Source of the DNA: Stutzerimonas stutzeri | GTDB taxonomy: Bacteria; Pseudomonadota; Gammaproteobacteria; Pseudomonadales; Pseudomonadaceae | Length of the DNA stretch: 64,000 nucleotides | Assembly: GCF_024448695.1 (NCBI RefSeq) | Contig: NZ_JAMOHY010000001.1 | Coordinates: 310,001-374,000, forward strand | Direction: 5' to 3' | Shown here: positions 1-11,591 of the stretch, in pieces | How the letters are laid out: each line of letters opens with the position of its first letter | How positions within the stretch are numbered: position 1 is the stretch's first letter | Translations under genes and position numbers: made by a program | The notes under the pieces: model-generated | The model's input: the letters and a program-made list of their open reading frames with translations, nothing else | The model's database searches: none | Told to the model about the DNA's origin: nothing

Positions 1-208
1 TCTGGTCATCTGCGTGCCGGTGGTCGAGCGTGAAGCCCTCGAACAGGCCAAGGCGCTGCAGGCACACTGGGCGCATCTGGTGATCCACGGCTGCCTGCAC
101 CTGCTCGGCTACGACCACATCGATGACGATGAAGCCGAAGAAATGGAAAGCCTCGAACGTCAACTGTTGGCTGAATTGGGTCACCCCGACCCCTACGCCG
201 ACGAATAG
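1..208 (+). CDS. ybeY: YbeY endoribonuclease (16S rRNA 3' processing), 5' end missing
   Basis: This is the C-terminal part of the metal-dependent endoribonuclease YbeY, which acts in 16S rRNA 3'-end maturation and late 70S ribosome quality control. The reading frame is already open at base 2 and ends in TAG at 206-208, so the N-terminal half lies outside the window. The zinc-binding signature [11 protein letters not shown], with its three histidines, is visible, followed by the acidic stretch DDDEAEEME typical of the family. It is followed 39 bases later by corC, the ybeY-corC-lnt order conserved in Pseudomonas and enterobacteria. The upstream partner phoH-like ybeZ would be expected to the left of the window. 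Confidence 0.95.
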   Translation, partial: LVICVPVVEREALEQAKALQAHWAHLVIHGCLHLLGYDHIDDDEAEEMESLERQLLAELGHPDPYADE

Positions 209-247
209 CCCACTGGGGCATCTACAAGGGACCATTGAGTCAAAGAC

Positions 248-1093
248 ATGAGCGAAGATCGATCGAGCAGCGGGCAGAAGTCGTGGTTGGAAAAAATCAC
301 CCAGGCTTTTGTCCATGAGCCGAAAACCCGTGACGAGTTGCTGGAAATTCTGCGCGGTGCGCATCACAACAAACTGCTCGACACCGAAGCCCTGGCCATC
401 GTCGAGGGTGCCATCCAGGTCGCCGACCTGCAGGTACGCGACATCATGGTGCCGCGCTCGCAAGTGATGAGCATCAGGGCCGACCAGTCACCAAAGGAGT
501 TTCTGCCGGCGATCATTTCCGCCGCGCATTCGCGCTACCCGGTCGTTGGCGACAGCCTGGACGAGGTGATCGGCGTGCTGCTGGCCAAGGATCTGCTGCC
601 GCTGATCTTGCAGGGCGAACAGCCCAATTTCGACATCAAGGACCTGTTGCGTCCGGCAACCTTCGTACCCGAATCCAAACGCCTCAATGTGCTGCTGCGC
701 GAGTTCCGCGCCAACCACAGCCACATGGCCATTGTCATCGATGAGTACGGCGGCGTCGCCGGTCTGGTGACCATTGAGGACGTGCTGGAGCAGATCGTCG
801 GCGATATCGAGGACGAGCACGACATCGAGGAAGACAGCTACATTCGCCCGCTGCCCAGCGGTGATTTTCTGGTCAAGGCGCTGACGCCCATCGACAGCTT
901 CAACGAGTTTTTCCAGAGCGAATTCCCCGATGAAGAATTCGACACGGTGGCCGGCCTGGTCATGAACAGCTTCGGCCATCTGCCCAAGCGCAACGAGGTG
1001 GTGGAAATAGACCGTTTCCGCTTCCGGGTTCTCAATGCCGACAGCCGTCGGGTGCATATGTTACGAATCACGCGCACGGCGGAAAGTCGCTAG
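248..1093 (+). CDS. corC: CorC/YbeX family CBS-domain protein (magnesium/cobalt efflux)
   Basis: This is a 281-residue soluble protein of the CorC (YbeX) family, linked in enterobacteria to CorA-dependent Mg2+/Co2+ efflux and, through its neighbours, to ribosome function. Two CBS repeats span about residues 60-190 (VRDIMVPRSQ begins the first; MAIVIDEYGGVAGLVTIEDV is the core of the second). A CorC/HlyC transporter-associated domain follows to the C-terminus (GDFLVKALTPID onward, ending in RRVHMLRITR). No membrane segment is seen, so it is the short soluble form. It lies between ybeY and lnt with 15 bases to lnt, probably in one operon. Confidence 0.93.
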   Translation: MSEDRSSSGQKSWLEKITQAFVHEPKTRDELLEILRGAHHNKLLDTEALAIVEGAIQVADLQVRDIMVPRSQVMSIRADQSPKEFLPAIISAAHSRYPVVGDSLDEVIGVLLAKDLLPLILQGEQPNFDIKDLLRPATFVPESKRLNVLLREFRANHSHMAIVIDEYGGVAGLVTIEDVLEQIVGDIEDEHDIEEDSYIRPLPSGDFLVKALTPIDSFNEFFQSEFPDEEFDTVAGLVMNSFGHLPKRNEVVEIDRFRFRVLNADSRRVHMLRITRTAESR

Positions 1094-1108
1094 CAGCCTG
1101 GAGCCCCG

Positions 1109-2626
1109 ATGCACTGGATCACCCGCACCGGCTGGCCGGGCAATCTGCTGGCGTTGGTCGCCGGCGCCCTGACCACCCTTTCGCTGGCGCCCTTCGATCT
1201 CTGGCCGCTGGCCCTGATTTCGGTCGGGCTGCTCTATCTCGGCCTGCGCGAACCTGCTGCGAAGCAGGCCGCAGGCCGTGGCTGGTGCTATGGCTTCGGT
1301 CTGTTCAGCTCAGGCGTCAGCTGGGTGTATGTCAGCATCCATGACTTCGGCGCCGCACCGCCGTTGCTTGCAGGCGCGCTGACGCTGGGTTTCGTCGCCG
1401 GTCTTGCACTGTTCTTCGCCCTGCTGGGCTGGATCTGGGCACGCTGGCTGCGCCAGACGCACGCACCCCTGCTCGATGCGCTGGCCTTCGCCGCACTCTG
1501 GCTTGCCCTGGACGCACTGCGCGGCTGGGTGCTGACCGGTTTTCCCTGGCTGTACGTCGGTTACAGCCAGCTCGAAGGCCCGCTGGCAGCGCTCGCGCCG
1601 CTGGGTGGCGTCTGGCTGCTGAGTTTTGTGATCGTGCTGAGCGCAGCCCTGCTCATCCAGCTGCCACGCCTGCTGCCGCACAAACCCGCGCTGGGTACTG
1701 CCCTGGTGGTTCTGATTGCACTCTGGAGCGGCGCACTGGGTCTCGGCCAGCATGCCTGGACCACCCCCAAGGCCGAACCCATCAGTGTTGCGGCCATGCA
1801 AGGCAACGTCGCCCAGAGCCTCAAATGGGACCCGCAAAAGCTGGAAATGCAGCTGCTGCTTTACCGCGACATGACCTTTCGCAGCCGCCCTGCCGACCTC
1901 ATCATCTGGCCGGAAACGGCGGTACCGATCCTAAAGGACCACGCCGAAGGCTACCTGAACATGATGAGCCGCTTCGCCGAGGATCGGCAGTCGGCGCTGA
2001 TTACCGGCATACCGGTGCGCCAGCCGAACGCCGACGGCGAATTGCGTTACTACAACGGCCTGACCACCGCAGGGGATGCCCAGGGCACCTACCTCAAGCA
2101 GAAGCTGGTGCCCTTTGGCGAATATGTGCCCTTGCAGGAGCTGCTGCGTGGGCTGATTGCCTTCTTTGATTTGCCCATGTCCGATTTCGCCCGTGGCGAA
2201 CCGGGGCAGTCGCTGTTGCAGGCCAAGGGCTACAGCATCGCCCCTTTCATCTGCTACGAGGTGGTCTATCCGGAGTTCGCCGCCAGCCTCGCCGCGCAGA
2301 GCGACATCCTGCTCACCGTCAGCAACGACGCCTGGTTCGGACGCTCCATCGGCCCGCTGCAGCATCTGCAGATGGCGCAGATGCGCGCACTGGAGGCCGG
2401 TCGCTGGATGATCCGCGCCACCAACAACGGCGTCACCGTGCTGATCGATCCTCAGGGGCGCATCACCGAACGGATTCCCGCGTTCGAGCAAGCTGTGCTC
2501 TACGGCGAAGTCACGCCCATGCAGGGCCTGACGCCCTTTCTGCAATGGCGTTCATGGCCGCTGATCGTGCTGTGCACGGTACTGCTGGGCTGGGCGCTAT
2601 GGCGGCGAAAGAACACCGTACGTTGA
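1109..2626 (+). CDS. lnt: Apolipoprotein N-acyltransferase Lnt
   Basis: This 505-residue inner-membrane enzyme adds the third acyl chain to the N-terminal cysteine of lipoproteins, completing their maturation for Lol sorting. About six to seven hydrophobic segments fill roughly residues 10-205 and the last 25 residues form another. Between them lies a periplasmic nitrilase-fold domain. The catalytic triad is visible: Glu in IIWPETAVP, Lys in LKQKLVPFGEY and Cys in PFICYEVVYPE. The ATG is preceded by GGAG five bases upstream. The window encodes several of its likely substrates: LptE, RlpA, the SltB3-like transglycosylase, a PqiC-like protein and the DUF3298-like lipoprotein. Confidence 0.96.
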   Translation: MHWITRTGWPGNLLALVAGALTTLSLAPFDLWPLALISVGLLYLGLREPAAKQAAGRGWCYGFGLFSSGVSWVYVSIHDFGAAPPLLAGALTLGFVAGLALFFALLGWIWARWLRQTHAPLLDALAFAALWLALDALRGWVLTGFPWLYVGYSQLEGPLAALAPLGGVWLLSFVIVLSAALLIQLPRLLPHKPALGTALVVLIALWSGALGLGQHAWTTPKAEPISVAAMQGNVAQSLKWDPQKLEMQLLLYRDMTFRSRPADLIIWPETAVPILKDHAEGYLNMMSRFAEDRQSALITGIPVRQPNADGELRYYNGLTTAGDAQGTYLKQKLVPFGEYVPLQELLRGLIAFFDLPMSDFARGEPGQSLLQAKGYSIAPFICYEVVYPEFAASLAAQSDILLTVSNDAWFGRSIGPLQHLQMAQMRALEAGRWMIRATNNGVTVLIDPQGRITERIPAFEQAVLYGEVTPMQGLTPFLQWRSWPLIVLCTVLLGWALWRRKNTVR

Positions 2627-2648
2627 GCGTTGGTTTATGCCGCTCCCG

Positions 2649-2760
2649 GCCCACCAAGCGGGGTTGGCGGATGTAAAAAGCGACATCCACCCTACGGAGT
2701 CGGCGCGTGTCGTAGGGTGGACCACGCTTCACCGGTCCACCGAGCGGGGTCACGATGGAT
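2649..2760. repeat. Two truncated copies of an 87-bp composite palindromic element
   Basis: This fills the gap between convergent lnt and the DUF218 gene. Bases 2649-2695 match the right half of the element found intact near 53.3-53.5 kb (GGATGTAAAAAGCGACATCC then ACCCTAC). Bases 2712-2760 match its left half (GTAGGGTGGACCACGCTTCA, then ACCGGTCCACCGAGCGGGGT). Both halves share the centre ACCGAGCGGGGT or a close variant. The simplest reading is two head-to-tail copies that each lost one arm. Each half can form its own hairpin. No gene is seen here. Confidence 0.75.
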
Positions 2761-2804
2761 TAGTGAGCCGTATCCACACAGCTGCCAATCGAACGGTTGT
2801 CGCC

Positions 2805-3578
2805 CTACCCCTCCCGCGCCGAATACAGCAACGGATAAACCAGCAACCCCGCCGCCTCGTTGAGCAGCACGCCGCTCTGCCAGACGGCCTTGGTCTCCGG
2901 CAGCCAGCCGCCGAAGGGCCGTCCGTGAGGGACGCCGAGAAAGCCCACAGGCGCGGCGATCACCTCAAGGCCGTGCTGCTCGAAGCTCCAGCGCGAACGC
3001 GGCATGTGCGCTGCGGACGTCACCAGCACGATCCGCTGGATACCGGCAGCCTTGAGCATTTCAGCGCTGTACACGGCATTCTCCCAAGTGGTGCGGCTGC
3101 GCTCTTCAAGCCAGCGCACGGTGGTATCGAAATCCCGCTGCAGGACTTCCGCCGCCAAAAGGGCCTCACTCGGCGGCTTGCCATAGTGCAAGCCGCCGCT
3201 GGCCAGGATCGGCAGCCCCGAGGTCCTGGCCAGGCGCGCTGCATAGCGCAACCGCTCAAGGGCGATGTGGCTGGGCTGGTCCGAACCCCAGCCCGGATCG
3301 GCCTGCTCACGACCGGCACCAAGTACCACAATCGCCTGCGCATCCTTGTTCAGATCACTCCATTGCGTGCGCGCAAGCGCCGACTCGCTTTCCAGCGCCC
3401 GTGCAGCCCACTGCACCGTAACCGGCAAGCTCATCAACCACAGTCCGCCAAAGCCCAGCACAAAGCAGAGTGCTGCCAACCGGGGCGCACGTCGCCGCAG
3501 CCACCAGGCGGCAAGCAGCAGCAACAACAGGCCGCCAGGCGGCAATATCAGCTGTTTGAAGAAGTAGCGAATCGGCAT
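2805..3578 (-). CDS. YdcF/ElyC-type DUF218 envelope protein
   Basis: This is a 257-residue membrane protein of the DUF218 family (YdcF, SanA, ElyC). Two hydrophobic segments occupy about residues 5-60 (PPGGLLLLLLAAWWL and LAALCFVLGFGGLWLMSLPV). The DUF218 domain follows, starting at DAQAIVVLGAGRE and containing PILASGG, the Glu-rich SRTTWENA segment and the histidine in VTSAAHMPRS. ElyC relatives affect undecaprenyl-phosphate-linked envelope assembly, but the substrate of this protein is unknown. I chose the ATG at 3578 because AGGAG lies seven bases upstream. A longer reading from about 3653 adds 25 residues with no Shine-Dalgarno support. Confidence 0.82.
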   Translation of the reverse strand: MPIRYFFKQLILPPGGLLLLLLAAWWLRRRAPRLAALCFVLGFGGLWLMSLPVTVQWAARALESESALARTQWSDLNKDAQAIVVLGAGREQADPGWGSDQPSHIALERLRYAARLARTSGLPILASGGLHYGKPPSEALLAAEVLQRDFDTTVRWLEERSRTTWENAVYSAEMLKAAGIQRIVLVTSAAHMPRSRWSFEQHGLEVIAAPVGFLGVPHGRPFGGWLPETKAVWQSGVLLNEAAGLLVYPLLYSAREG

Positions 3579-3660
3579 GCACGGCTCCTGCGTGGCGGTA
3601 GCCGCAACTCTACTCTCCAAGGCATTCAACATGCAGCTGTTACGTGCAATCAAATAGCCA

Positions 3661-4110
3661 TCAGTGTTTAGGGTAGGTATGCAAGCGTTGCCGTGCGCGC
3701 AGAAGTTGCGACCCGCAGGACGTGCAGGCAGCCGGGCCGGCGATGTCCGGCCAGCTCACCGTGGCGCCACAGATCGCACAGTTGAGCACCTGCTTAAGCG
3801 CAAGGGGAGCCTGTTTGCACGCCTTGCCGGGATGCTGGCGCACGGCGCGCAGCGTGGGTCTCGCAGCCTGACGCTCCATCTGCGCCTGCTCTTCGGCGGC
3901 CGCATGCCAGCCCGACAACCATTGCGCATCCTGCTGCAGATACGCCCGAATCAACTCAAACTCTGCCGGCGTCAGCCCGCCGACTTCCAACTCGCTACCA
4001 GTGTCCCCGTCTGCGCTCGCCGTACGCTCTGCTTCCTCCAGTGCCAGCGTCAACCGTTGCAGCACGCGCCCATACAGGTTGCCCTCATCTGCCTGGTGCT
4101 CTTTAGCCAT
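3661..4110 (-). CDS. Zinc-ribbon protein of the YbeL/DUF1451 family
   Basis: This is a 149-residue cytoplasmic protein. The N-terminal two thirds are helical and charged (RVLQRLTLALEEAERTAS and similar). The C-terminal part carries a zinc ribbon with two CxxC-type knuckles, CAICGA and CTSCGS. This layout and its position beside leuS match enterobacterial YbeL. The biochemical function is not established. The ATG has AGAGGTG five bases upstream. It is divergent from leuS, with a 245-base gap (4111-4355) that holds no gene and no promoter I would defend. Confidence 0.82.
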   Translation of the reverse strand: MAKEHQADEGNLYGRVLQRLTLALEEAERTASADGDTGSELEVGGLTPAEFELIRAYLQQDAQWLSGWHAAAEEQAQMERQAARPTLRAVRQHPGKACKQAPLALKQVLNCAICGATVSWPDIAGPAACTSCGSQLLRARQRLHTYPKH

Positions 4111-4151
4111 GATTCACCTCTTTGTTCGTCCCGCCCCCATCACAAGCGTAG

Positions 4152-6962
<2,811 letters not shown>

Positions 6963-7006
6963 TTTGCCGTGGCGCACAGCGCCGGGGCTGGCAAGGGGAT
7001 AACAGG

Positions 7007-7612
7007 ATGATCAAACGCAATCTAATGGTGGTCGGTCTGGCGCTGCTGCTCAGCGCCTGCGGATTCCAGCTTCGCGGCACCGGCACAGACAGCTTTGCCC
7101 TTGAGGAACTCAACCTGCAGGCGCGCAACAGCCATGGCGATACGGTCAGGCAACTCGAAGAGTTGCTCAAGGGCAGCGGCGTACGGGTCCACTCTGGCGC
7201 ACGCTACACCCTGGATCTGGTCCGCGAGCAGACCCGCCAGCGCACGGCCAGCTATACCAGCTCGGCGCGCAGTGCCGAATACGAGCTGACCAGCGTCCTC
7301 GACTTCCAGTTCCGCGGCCCGCAGAACACCGTGCTGCTGAAAGACAGCGTCGAGGTACAGAAAGTCTACGTACACGACAGCAGCAACCTGATCGGCTCCG
7401 ACCAAGAAGCCACCCAGCTGCGCTCAGAAATGCGCCGCGAGCTGCTTCAGCAGCTGAGCATGCGCATCGGCAACATCACTCCGGCGCAGCTCGACCAGCT
7501 GCAGCAGACCGCCGAAGCCCGTCAGCGTGCCGAGGCCGAAGCCATCGAAGCACAGCAGCGCGAGCTGGGCTCGCAACCCCAGCAGTCACCCATCGAACTG
7601 CCAGTCCAGTGA
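7007..7612 (+). CDS. lptE: LPS-assembly lipoprotein LptE
   Basis: This outer-membrane lipoprotein plugs the LptD barrel and helps insert lipopolysaccharide into the outer leaflet. The 201-residue precursor has a short signal peptide ending in the lipobox LLSAC, so the mature protein starts at Cys19 with GFQLRGTG, the family hallmark. The C-terminal tail (about residues 160-201) is rich in Gln, Glu and Ala and looks disordered or coiled. It sits between leuS and holA, the standard order. Confidence 0.95.
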   Translation: MIKRNLMVVGLALLLSACGFQLRGTGTDSFALEELNLQARNSHGDTVRQLEELLKGSGVRVHSGARYTLDLVREQTRQRTASYTSSARSAEYELTSVLDFQFRGPQNTVLLKDSVEVQKVYVHDSSNLIGSDQEATQLRSEMRRELLQQLSMRIGNITPAQLDQLQQTAEARQRAEAEAIEAQQRELGSQPQQSPIELPVQ

Positions 7613-7652
7613 CGCATCGGGAGTCCTCGCGGCTCCCGATTATCTCTCGACC

Positions 7653-8681
7653 ATGAAACTCGCCCACGCCCAGCTCGGCAAACACCTGCAAGGTCCGCTC
7701 GCGCCTGTCTACGTGGTCAGCGGCGATGAGCATCTGCTGTGCCAGGAAGCCTGCGACGCCATTCGCAGCGCCTGCCGGCAGCAGGACTTCAGCGAACGCC
7801 AGGTACTCAATGTCGAAACCGGCTTTGACTGGGGCCAGCTCGTCGAAGCCGGTGCCAACCTTTCGCTGTTTGCAGAAAGGCGCCTGCTTGAGCTGCGCAT
7901 GCCTACTGGCAAGCCCGGCGACAAGGGCGCCGCCGCGCTGCTCGACTATTTGGCACGGCCCGCCGAAGACACCGTGCTGCTGATCAGCCTGCCGAAGCTC
8001 GACGGCAATACCCAGAAAACCAAATGGGCCAAGGCACTGATTGATGGGAAGCAGGTGCAATTCCTGCAAATCTGGCCGGTAGACGCCGCGCAGCTGCCCC
8101 AATGGATTCGCCAGCGCCTGTCACAGGCCGGGCTGGCTGCCGATCAGGAAGCCGTAGAGCTGATTGCTGCCCGGGTCGAAGGAAACCTGCTGGCCGCCGC
8201 ACAGGAAATCGAGAAACTCAAACTTCTCGCCGAAGCGGGTCAGGTCACCACTGAAACCGTCCAGGCGGCTGTCGCCGACAGCGCGCGCTACGATGTCTTC
8301 GGCCTGATTGATGCGGCGCTGCTGGGTCAGCCCGAGCACGTCCTGCGGATGCTCGACGGCCTGCGCGGTGAAGGTGTGGAAGCGCCAGTGATTCTTTGGG
8401 CTGTAGCTCGCGAAGTACGCCAACTGGCCAATATCGCCCAGCTGTACAATCAGGGCACCCCCCTTGACCGCGCATTCAGCCAGGCCCGCCCCCCCATCTG
8501 GGACAAACGTCGCCCGCTGGTCAGCAAGGCGCTGCAACGCCACGACCTCGCCGGCTGGCAACGGCTGTTGAGCAGCGCACAAGTCATCGACGAACAGATC
8601 AAGGGGCAGGCCGCAGGCGACCCCTGGATCGGCCTGAGCAACCTCTGCCTGCAATTGAGCGGACGGCGGATCGGCCTTTAG
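7653..8681 (+). CDS. holA: DNA polymerase III delta subunit
   Basis: HolA is the delta subunit of the clamp-loader complex. It opens the beta sliding clamp during loading. The 342-residue protein starts MKLAHAQLGKHLQ and continues with PVYVVSGDEHLL, the conserved N-terminal strand of the AAA-like domain. The C-terminal collar domain includes the conserved ARYDVFGLIDAAL and LWAVAREVRQLA segments. There is no Walker A motif, as expected for delta. I chose the ATG at 7653 because the open frame upstream overlaps lptE in another frame and lacks similarity. It ends the leuS-lptE-holA operon. Confidence 0.96.
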   Translation: MKLAHAQLGKHLQGPLAPVYVVSGDEHLLCQEACDAIRSACRQQDFSERQVLNVETGFDWGQLVEAGANLSLFAERRLLELRMPTGKPGDKGAAALLDYLARPAEDTVLLISLPKLDGNTQKTKWAKALIDGKQVQFLQIWPVDAAQLPQWIRQRLSQAGLAADQEAVELIAARVEGNLLAAAQEIEKLKLLAEAGQVTTETVQAAVADSARYDVFGLIDAALLGQPEHVLRMLDGLRGEGVEAPVILWAVAREVRQLANIAQLYNQGTPLDRAFSQARPPIWDKRRPLVSKALQRHDLAGWQRLLSSAQVIDEQIKGQAAGDPWIGLSNLCLQLSGRRIGL

Positions 8682-8751
8682 CGCAGCAGACCGAACACCT
8701 TAGGTCTTATGCCAGCCAGCACAAGGCTCCTATCCGGGTGCGCCTACCCTC

Positions 8752-8779
8752 TGGACATTTTTTGCACAACGCCTATGAT
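8752..8779 (+). promoter_or_regulatory. Sigma-70 promoter candidate for arfA
   Basis: TGGACA (8752-8757, five of six matches to TTGACA) and TATGAT (8774-8779, five of six to TATAAT) are separated by 16 bases. Transcription would start near 8786, about 25 bases before the arfA ATG. The element lies in the 129-base gap after holA. It is a sequence match only. Confidence 0.55.
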
Positions 8780-8810
8780 GCGCCCAACTCCAACCCCAGA
8801 GGACGAGCAC

Positions 8811-8969
8811 ATGGCAAAGAGCCAGAAACGGTCGAACAAGGCCAAATCACTGGTGGCGCAACCCCTGTTCCGCAGCCGCCAGGAGCAACCGAAAAAAGGC
8901 AAAGGCAGCTATCGCCGCGAAGCCTCCCAGTCCGACCACTGGGGGGCTTCACTCCTTCTGGCAGCTTGA
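8811..8969 (+). CDS. arfA: Alternative ribosome-rescue factor ArfA
   Basis: ArfA rescues ribosomes stalled on non-stop mRNA when trans-translation is insufficient, by recruiting RF2 to an empty A site. This 52-residue gene starts MAKSQKRSNKAKSLVAQPLF, continues FRSRQEQPKKGKGSYRR and ends SDHWGASLLLAA, the full Pseudomonas-type sequence with a hydrophobic C-terminal tail. In known arfA genes the full-length tailed protein is unstable. The active form is truncated, made from mRNA cut or terminated at an internal hairpin, and just such a hairpin is present here (8919-8950). An in-frame ATG at 8778 is less likely. Confidence 0.93.
   Translation: MAKSQKRSNKAKSLVAQPLFRSRQEQPKKGKGSYRREASQSDHWGASLLLAA
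8919..8950 (+). promoter_or_regulatory. Internal mRNA hairpin in arfA (non-stop regulation)
   Basis: GAAGCCTCCCAGT (8919-8931) pairs with ACTGGGGGGCTTC (8938-8950). This gives a 13-bp stem with one G-U pair and a six-base loop, CCGACC, lying entirely inside the arfA coding region about 19 bases before the stop. In E. coli and relatives this arfA stem-loop is an RNase III site and/or terminator that makes the message non-stop, so ArfA is produced only when tmRNA fails. The pairing is seen directly. The processing is inferred from the family. Confidence 0.85.
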
Positions 8970-9030
8970 AAAGCCAAGCCATTCAAAGCGTGCTAATGTC
9001 AGCCACCGATGACCTGTCGAGAAGTGGTGC

Positions 9031-10329
9031 ATGCTTTACACCTTCGTCCCCGTTTTACTGCCAAGAATCCTGATTGCCGCTTCAGCCCTGAGCATCATGG
9101 CTGCCTGCGCCACCGAGCCCCTTGCCCAAACCACGCCGAACACCAACACGCAGCACATGGCGCGTCAGGCTGCGGATAGTGCGGCCCCAGTCACCGAAGC
9201 CGACGTGCCGCAACAGAGCTTCGCCCAGTGGCGCGACGCCTTTCGCGTAGAAGCCCTGCAGGCCGGCGTACCGGCAGAACTGTTCGACCGCGCCTTTGCC
9301 GGCGTCACGCCCGATCCAAGCATCATTACCGCTGATCGCAGCCAGCCGGAATTCACCCGCCCGGTCTGGCAATACCTGGAAGGCGCACTCGCAGCGCAGC
9401 GCGTGAGTGGCGGCAAGCGCCTGCTGAACCAGCACGCGTCAACCCTGACGGCCATCGAGGCGCGCTATGGGGTCGACCGCAATACGCTGGTAGCCATCTG
9501 GGGATTGGAAAGCAACTTCGGCAAGATCATGGGCGACAAGTCGGTGATCCGCTCACTGGCCACACTGGCTCATGAAGGACGCCGCCCTGGCTTCGCCAAG
9601 AGCCAGTTGCTGGCTGCGCTGGACATTCTGGAACGCGGCGACGTTTCACCCGACAATCTGCGCGGCTCCTGGGCCGGCGCCATGGGTCAGACCCAGTTCA
9701 TCCCCACCACCTATAACACCTATGCCGTGGATTTCGACGGTGATGGCCGGCGCAACATCTGGAACAGTTCTGCGGATGCGCTGGCCTCGGCGGCCCACTA
9801 CCTGCAGTCTTCCGGCTGGAAGACGGGACAGCCCTGGGGCTTCGAGGTCGCTCTGCCGAAGGGATTCGACTACGCACTGGCCGACAGCAGCATCCGCAAG
9901 CCACTGGCCGAATGGCGGCGCATGGGCCTGCAGGGACTGCCAGCCGGCGGGCAGGAAGCAAACGCCAGCCTGCTGTTGCCCGCCGGCCACCGCGGCCCGG
10001 CGTTCCTGATCCTGGAGAACTTCCGCACCATCCTGCGCTACAACAACTCATCCTCCTACGCACTGGCCATCGGCCTGCTCTCCGAGCGTTTCGACGGCGC
10101 AGGCAAGGTTCGCGCCAGCTGGCCTGTGGGGGAGCAGCCGTTAAGCCGCTCCGAACGGCTGGAACTGCAGGAGCGCCTGACTGCCAGAGGCTTCGATCCG
10201 GGCACCCCCGACGGAATCATTGGCGCCAACACGCGCAGCGCCATCCGGGGCTTTCAGCAGCAGCTGGGCTGGCCTGCCGACGGCCATCCGACGCAGGAGC
10301 TATTGGGACGCCTGCGGACCAACCCATAG
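9031..10329 (+). CDS. sltB3: MltB-family lytic murein transglycosylase, SltB3-like, lipoprotein
   Basis: This enzyme cleaves the MurNAc-GlcNAc bond with 1,6-anhydro product formation in the periplasm. The 432-residue precursor has a signal peptide with a lipobox-like SIMAAC, so it may be lipid-anchored. The GH103 catalytic domain spans about residues 60-350, with the catalytic Glu in GLESNFGK, then GAMGQTQFIPTTYNTYAVDF and FRTILRYNNSSSYALA. The C-terminal 70 residues are a peptidoglycan-binding type 1 domain (LQERLTARGFDPGTPDG, RSAIRGFQQQLG). The position between arfA and lipA matches P. aeruginosa SltB3. The symbol rests on that synteny and on domain layout. Confidence 0.88.
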   Translation: MLYTFVPVLLPRILIAASALSIMAACATEPLAQTTPNTNTQHMARQAADSAAPVTEADVPQQSFAQWRDAFRVEALQAGVPAELFDRAFAGVTPDPSIITADRSQPEFTRPVWQYLEGALAAQRVSGGKRLLNQHASTLTAIEARYGVDRNTLVAIWGLESNFGKIMGDKSVIRSLATLAHEGRRPGFAKSQLLAALDILERGDVSPDNLRGSWAGAMGQTQFIPTTYNTYAVDFDGDGRRNIWNSSADALASAAHYLQSSGWKTGQPWGFEVALPKGFDYALADSSIRKPLAEWRRMGLQGLPAGGQEANASLLLPAGHRGPAFLILENFRTILRYNNSSSYALAIGLLSERFDGAGKVRASWPVGEQPLSRSERLELQERLTARGFDPGTPDGIIGANTRSAIRGFQQQLGWPADGHPTQELLGRLRTNP

Positions 10330-10444
10330 CACACATGGCCGGACCTCACTGCGCGTCGGACTGAATGCTCAGCGCCTGTGATAAACTGCACGGCGGCCAA
10401 AAGCCGCCTCGTCCACGGAGCCTCTAGCGGAGCCCAGAAAGCCG

Positions 10445-11497
10445 ATGTCCGATACCTCCCAGTCCAAAACCGTTGCCAGCGGCGAAAAATTCCGCACCAC
10501 TGAGGGCATTGTTGCAATCAAGGACGGACAGAAGCGCCGCGCCTCAAGCGAACCCCAGGTGTTTGAACCCAAGCCCAAGTGGCTGCGGGTCAAGGCACCC
10601 AGCGGCAGCCGCTTCGAGGCGGTCAAGCGCAATGTCGGCGAGCACCGCCTGAGCACCGTATGCCAGGAATCCCACTGCCCGAACATGGGCGAATGCTGGT
10701 CCAACGGTACCGCCACCATCATGCTGATGGGCTCGGTGTGCACCCGCGCGTGCCGCTTCTGCGCGGTGGATACCGGCAATCCCAACGGCTGGCTGGATCA
10801 GGAGGAGCCACAGAACACCGCCAAGTCGGTGGAGCTCATGGCGCTGCGCTATATCGTGCTGACCTCAGTGGATCGCGACGATCTGGACGACGGCGGTGCC
10901 GCACACTACGCGGCCTGTGTGCGCGCCATCAAGGAGCGCACCCCGCAGGTGGTAGTGGAGGCTCTGACTCCCGACTTCGACGGCGACCTGCGCGCCATCG
11001 AACGCGTTGCAGACTCTGGTCTGGAAGTCTTCGCGCAGAACGTCGAGACGGTTAAACGCCTGACCCATGAAGTGCGCGACCCTCGCGCCGGCTACGAAAA
11101 GACCCTGCGTGTGCTGGAGCACGCCAAGCGTCATCGCCCCGAGATGCTGACCAAGACCAGCCTGATGCTGGGCTTGGGCGAAAGCGACGAAGAAGTGCTG
11201 CAGACCATGGATGACCTGCGCGCCATCGGCGTGGACATCCTCACCCTCGGCCAGTACCTGCAGCCGACCCGCAACCACATACCGGTCAAGCGCTGGGTCA
11301 GCCCGGAAGAATTCAACCGTTTGCGCGATATCGGTCTGGCAAAGGGCTTTATGGAAGTCGCCGCCGGCCCACTGGTGCGCTCCAGCTACCGAGCCGACCG
11401 GGTGTTCGAGAAGAACAACCTGGGCCTGGCCGCCCCGGTGCCAGTGCCGGGCCAGCCGTTTGACAGCAGCCTGATTCCGACCCTCAATCTGAACTGA
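10445..11497 (+). CDS. lipA: Lipoyl synthase (radical SAM)
   Basis: LipA inserts two sulfurs at C6 and C8 of protein-bound octanoyl groups. The 350-residue protein carries both iron-sulfur cluster motifs: the auxiliary-cluster cysteines C73, C78 and C84 (in [12 protein letters not shown]) and the radical-SAM cysteines C99, C103 and C106 (CTRACRFC). The C-terminal RSSYRAD supplies the serine ligand of the auxiliary cluster. It faces lipB convergently across a terminator hairpin, so the two genes for lipoate assembly are adjacent but not co-transcribed. Confidence 0.97.
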   Translation: MSDTSQSKTVASGEKFRTTEGIVAIKDGQKRRASSEPQVFEPKPKWLRVKAPSGSRFEAVKRNVGEHRLSTVCQESHCPNMGECWSNGTATIMLMGSVCTRACRFCAVDTGNPNGWLDQEEPQNTAKSVELMALRYIVLTSVDRDDLDDGGAAHYAACVRAIKERTPQVVVEALTPDFDGDLRAIERVADSGLEVFAQNVETVKRLTHEVRDPRAGYEKTLRVLEHAKRHRPEMLTKTSLMLGLGESDEEVLQTMDDLRAIGVDILTLGQYLQPTRNHIPVKRWVSPEEFNRLRDIGLAKGFMEVAAGPLVRSSYRADRVFEKNNLGLAAPVPVPGQPFDSSLIPTLNLN

Positions 11498-11502
11498 AAA
11501 TC

Positions 11503-11532
11503 CGGATTACGCCTTCGGCTAATCCAGGCTAC
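11503..11532. repeat. Short hairpin repeat, copy 1 (GGATTA...TAATCC)
   Basis: CGGATTAC-GCC-TTC-GGC-TAATCCAGGCTAC folds as GGATTA/TAATCC stacked on GCC/GGC around loop TTC, with one bulged C. A second copy at 42573-42601 has GTATTA/TAATAC instead. The paired position changed on both arms, which supports a conserved hairpin. It lies just after the lipA stop codon. Confidence 0.7.
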
Positions 11533-11550
11533 TGGGTGATCGGGCTGAAT

Positions 11551-11573
11551 AACGCCTGCTAGAGGCAGGCGTT
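11551..11573. terminator. Bidirectional terminator between lipA and lipB
   Basis: AACGCCTGC and GCAGGCGTT form a perfect 9-bp stem around the five-base loop TAGAG. On the plus strand TT continues into TCAT. On the minus strand the stem is also preceded and followed by A/T. It sits between two convergent genes, where a shared terminator is expected. Confidence 0.75.
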
Positions 11574-11591
11574 TCATATCCGCCATGCCCC

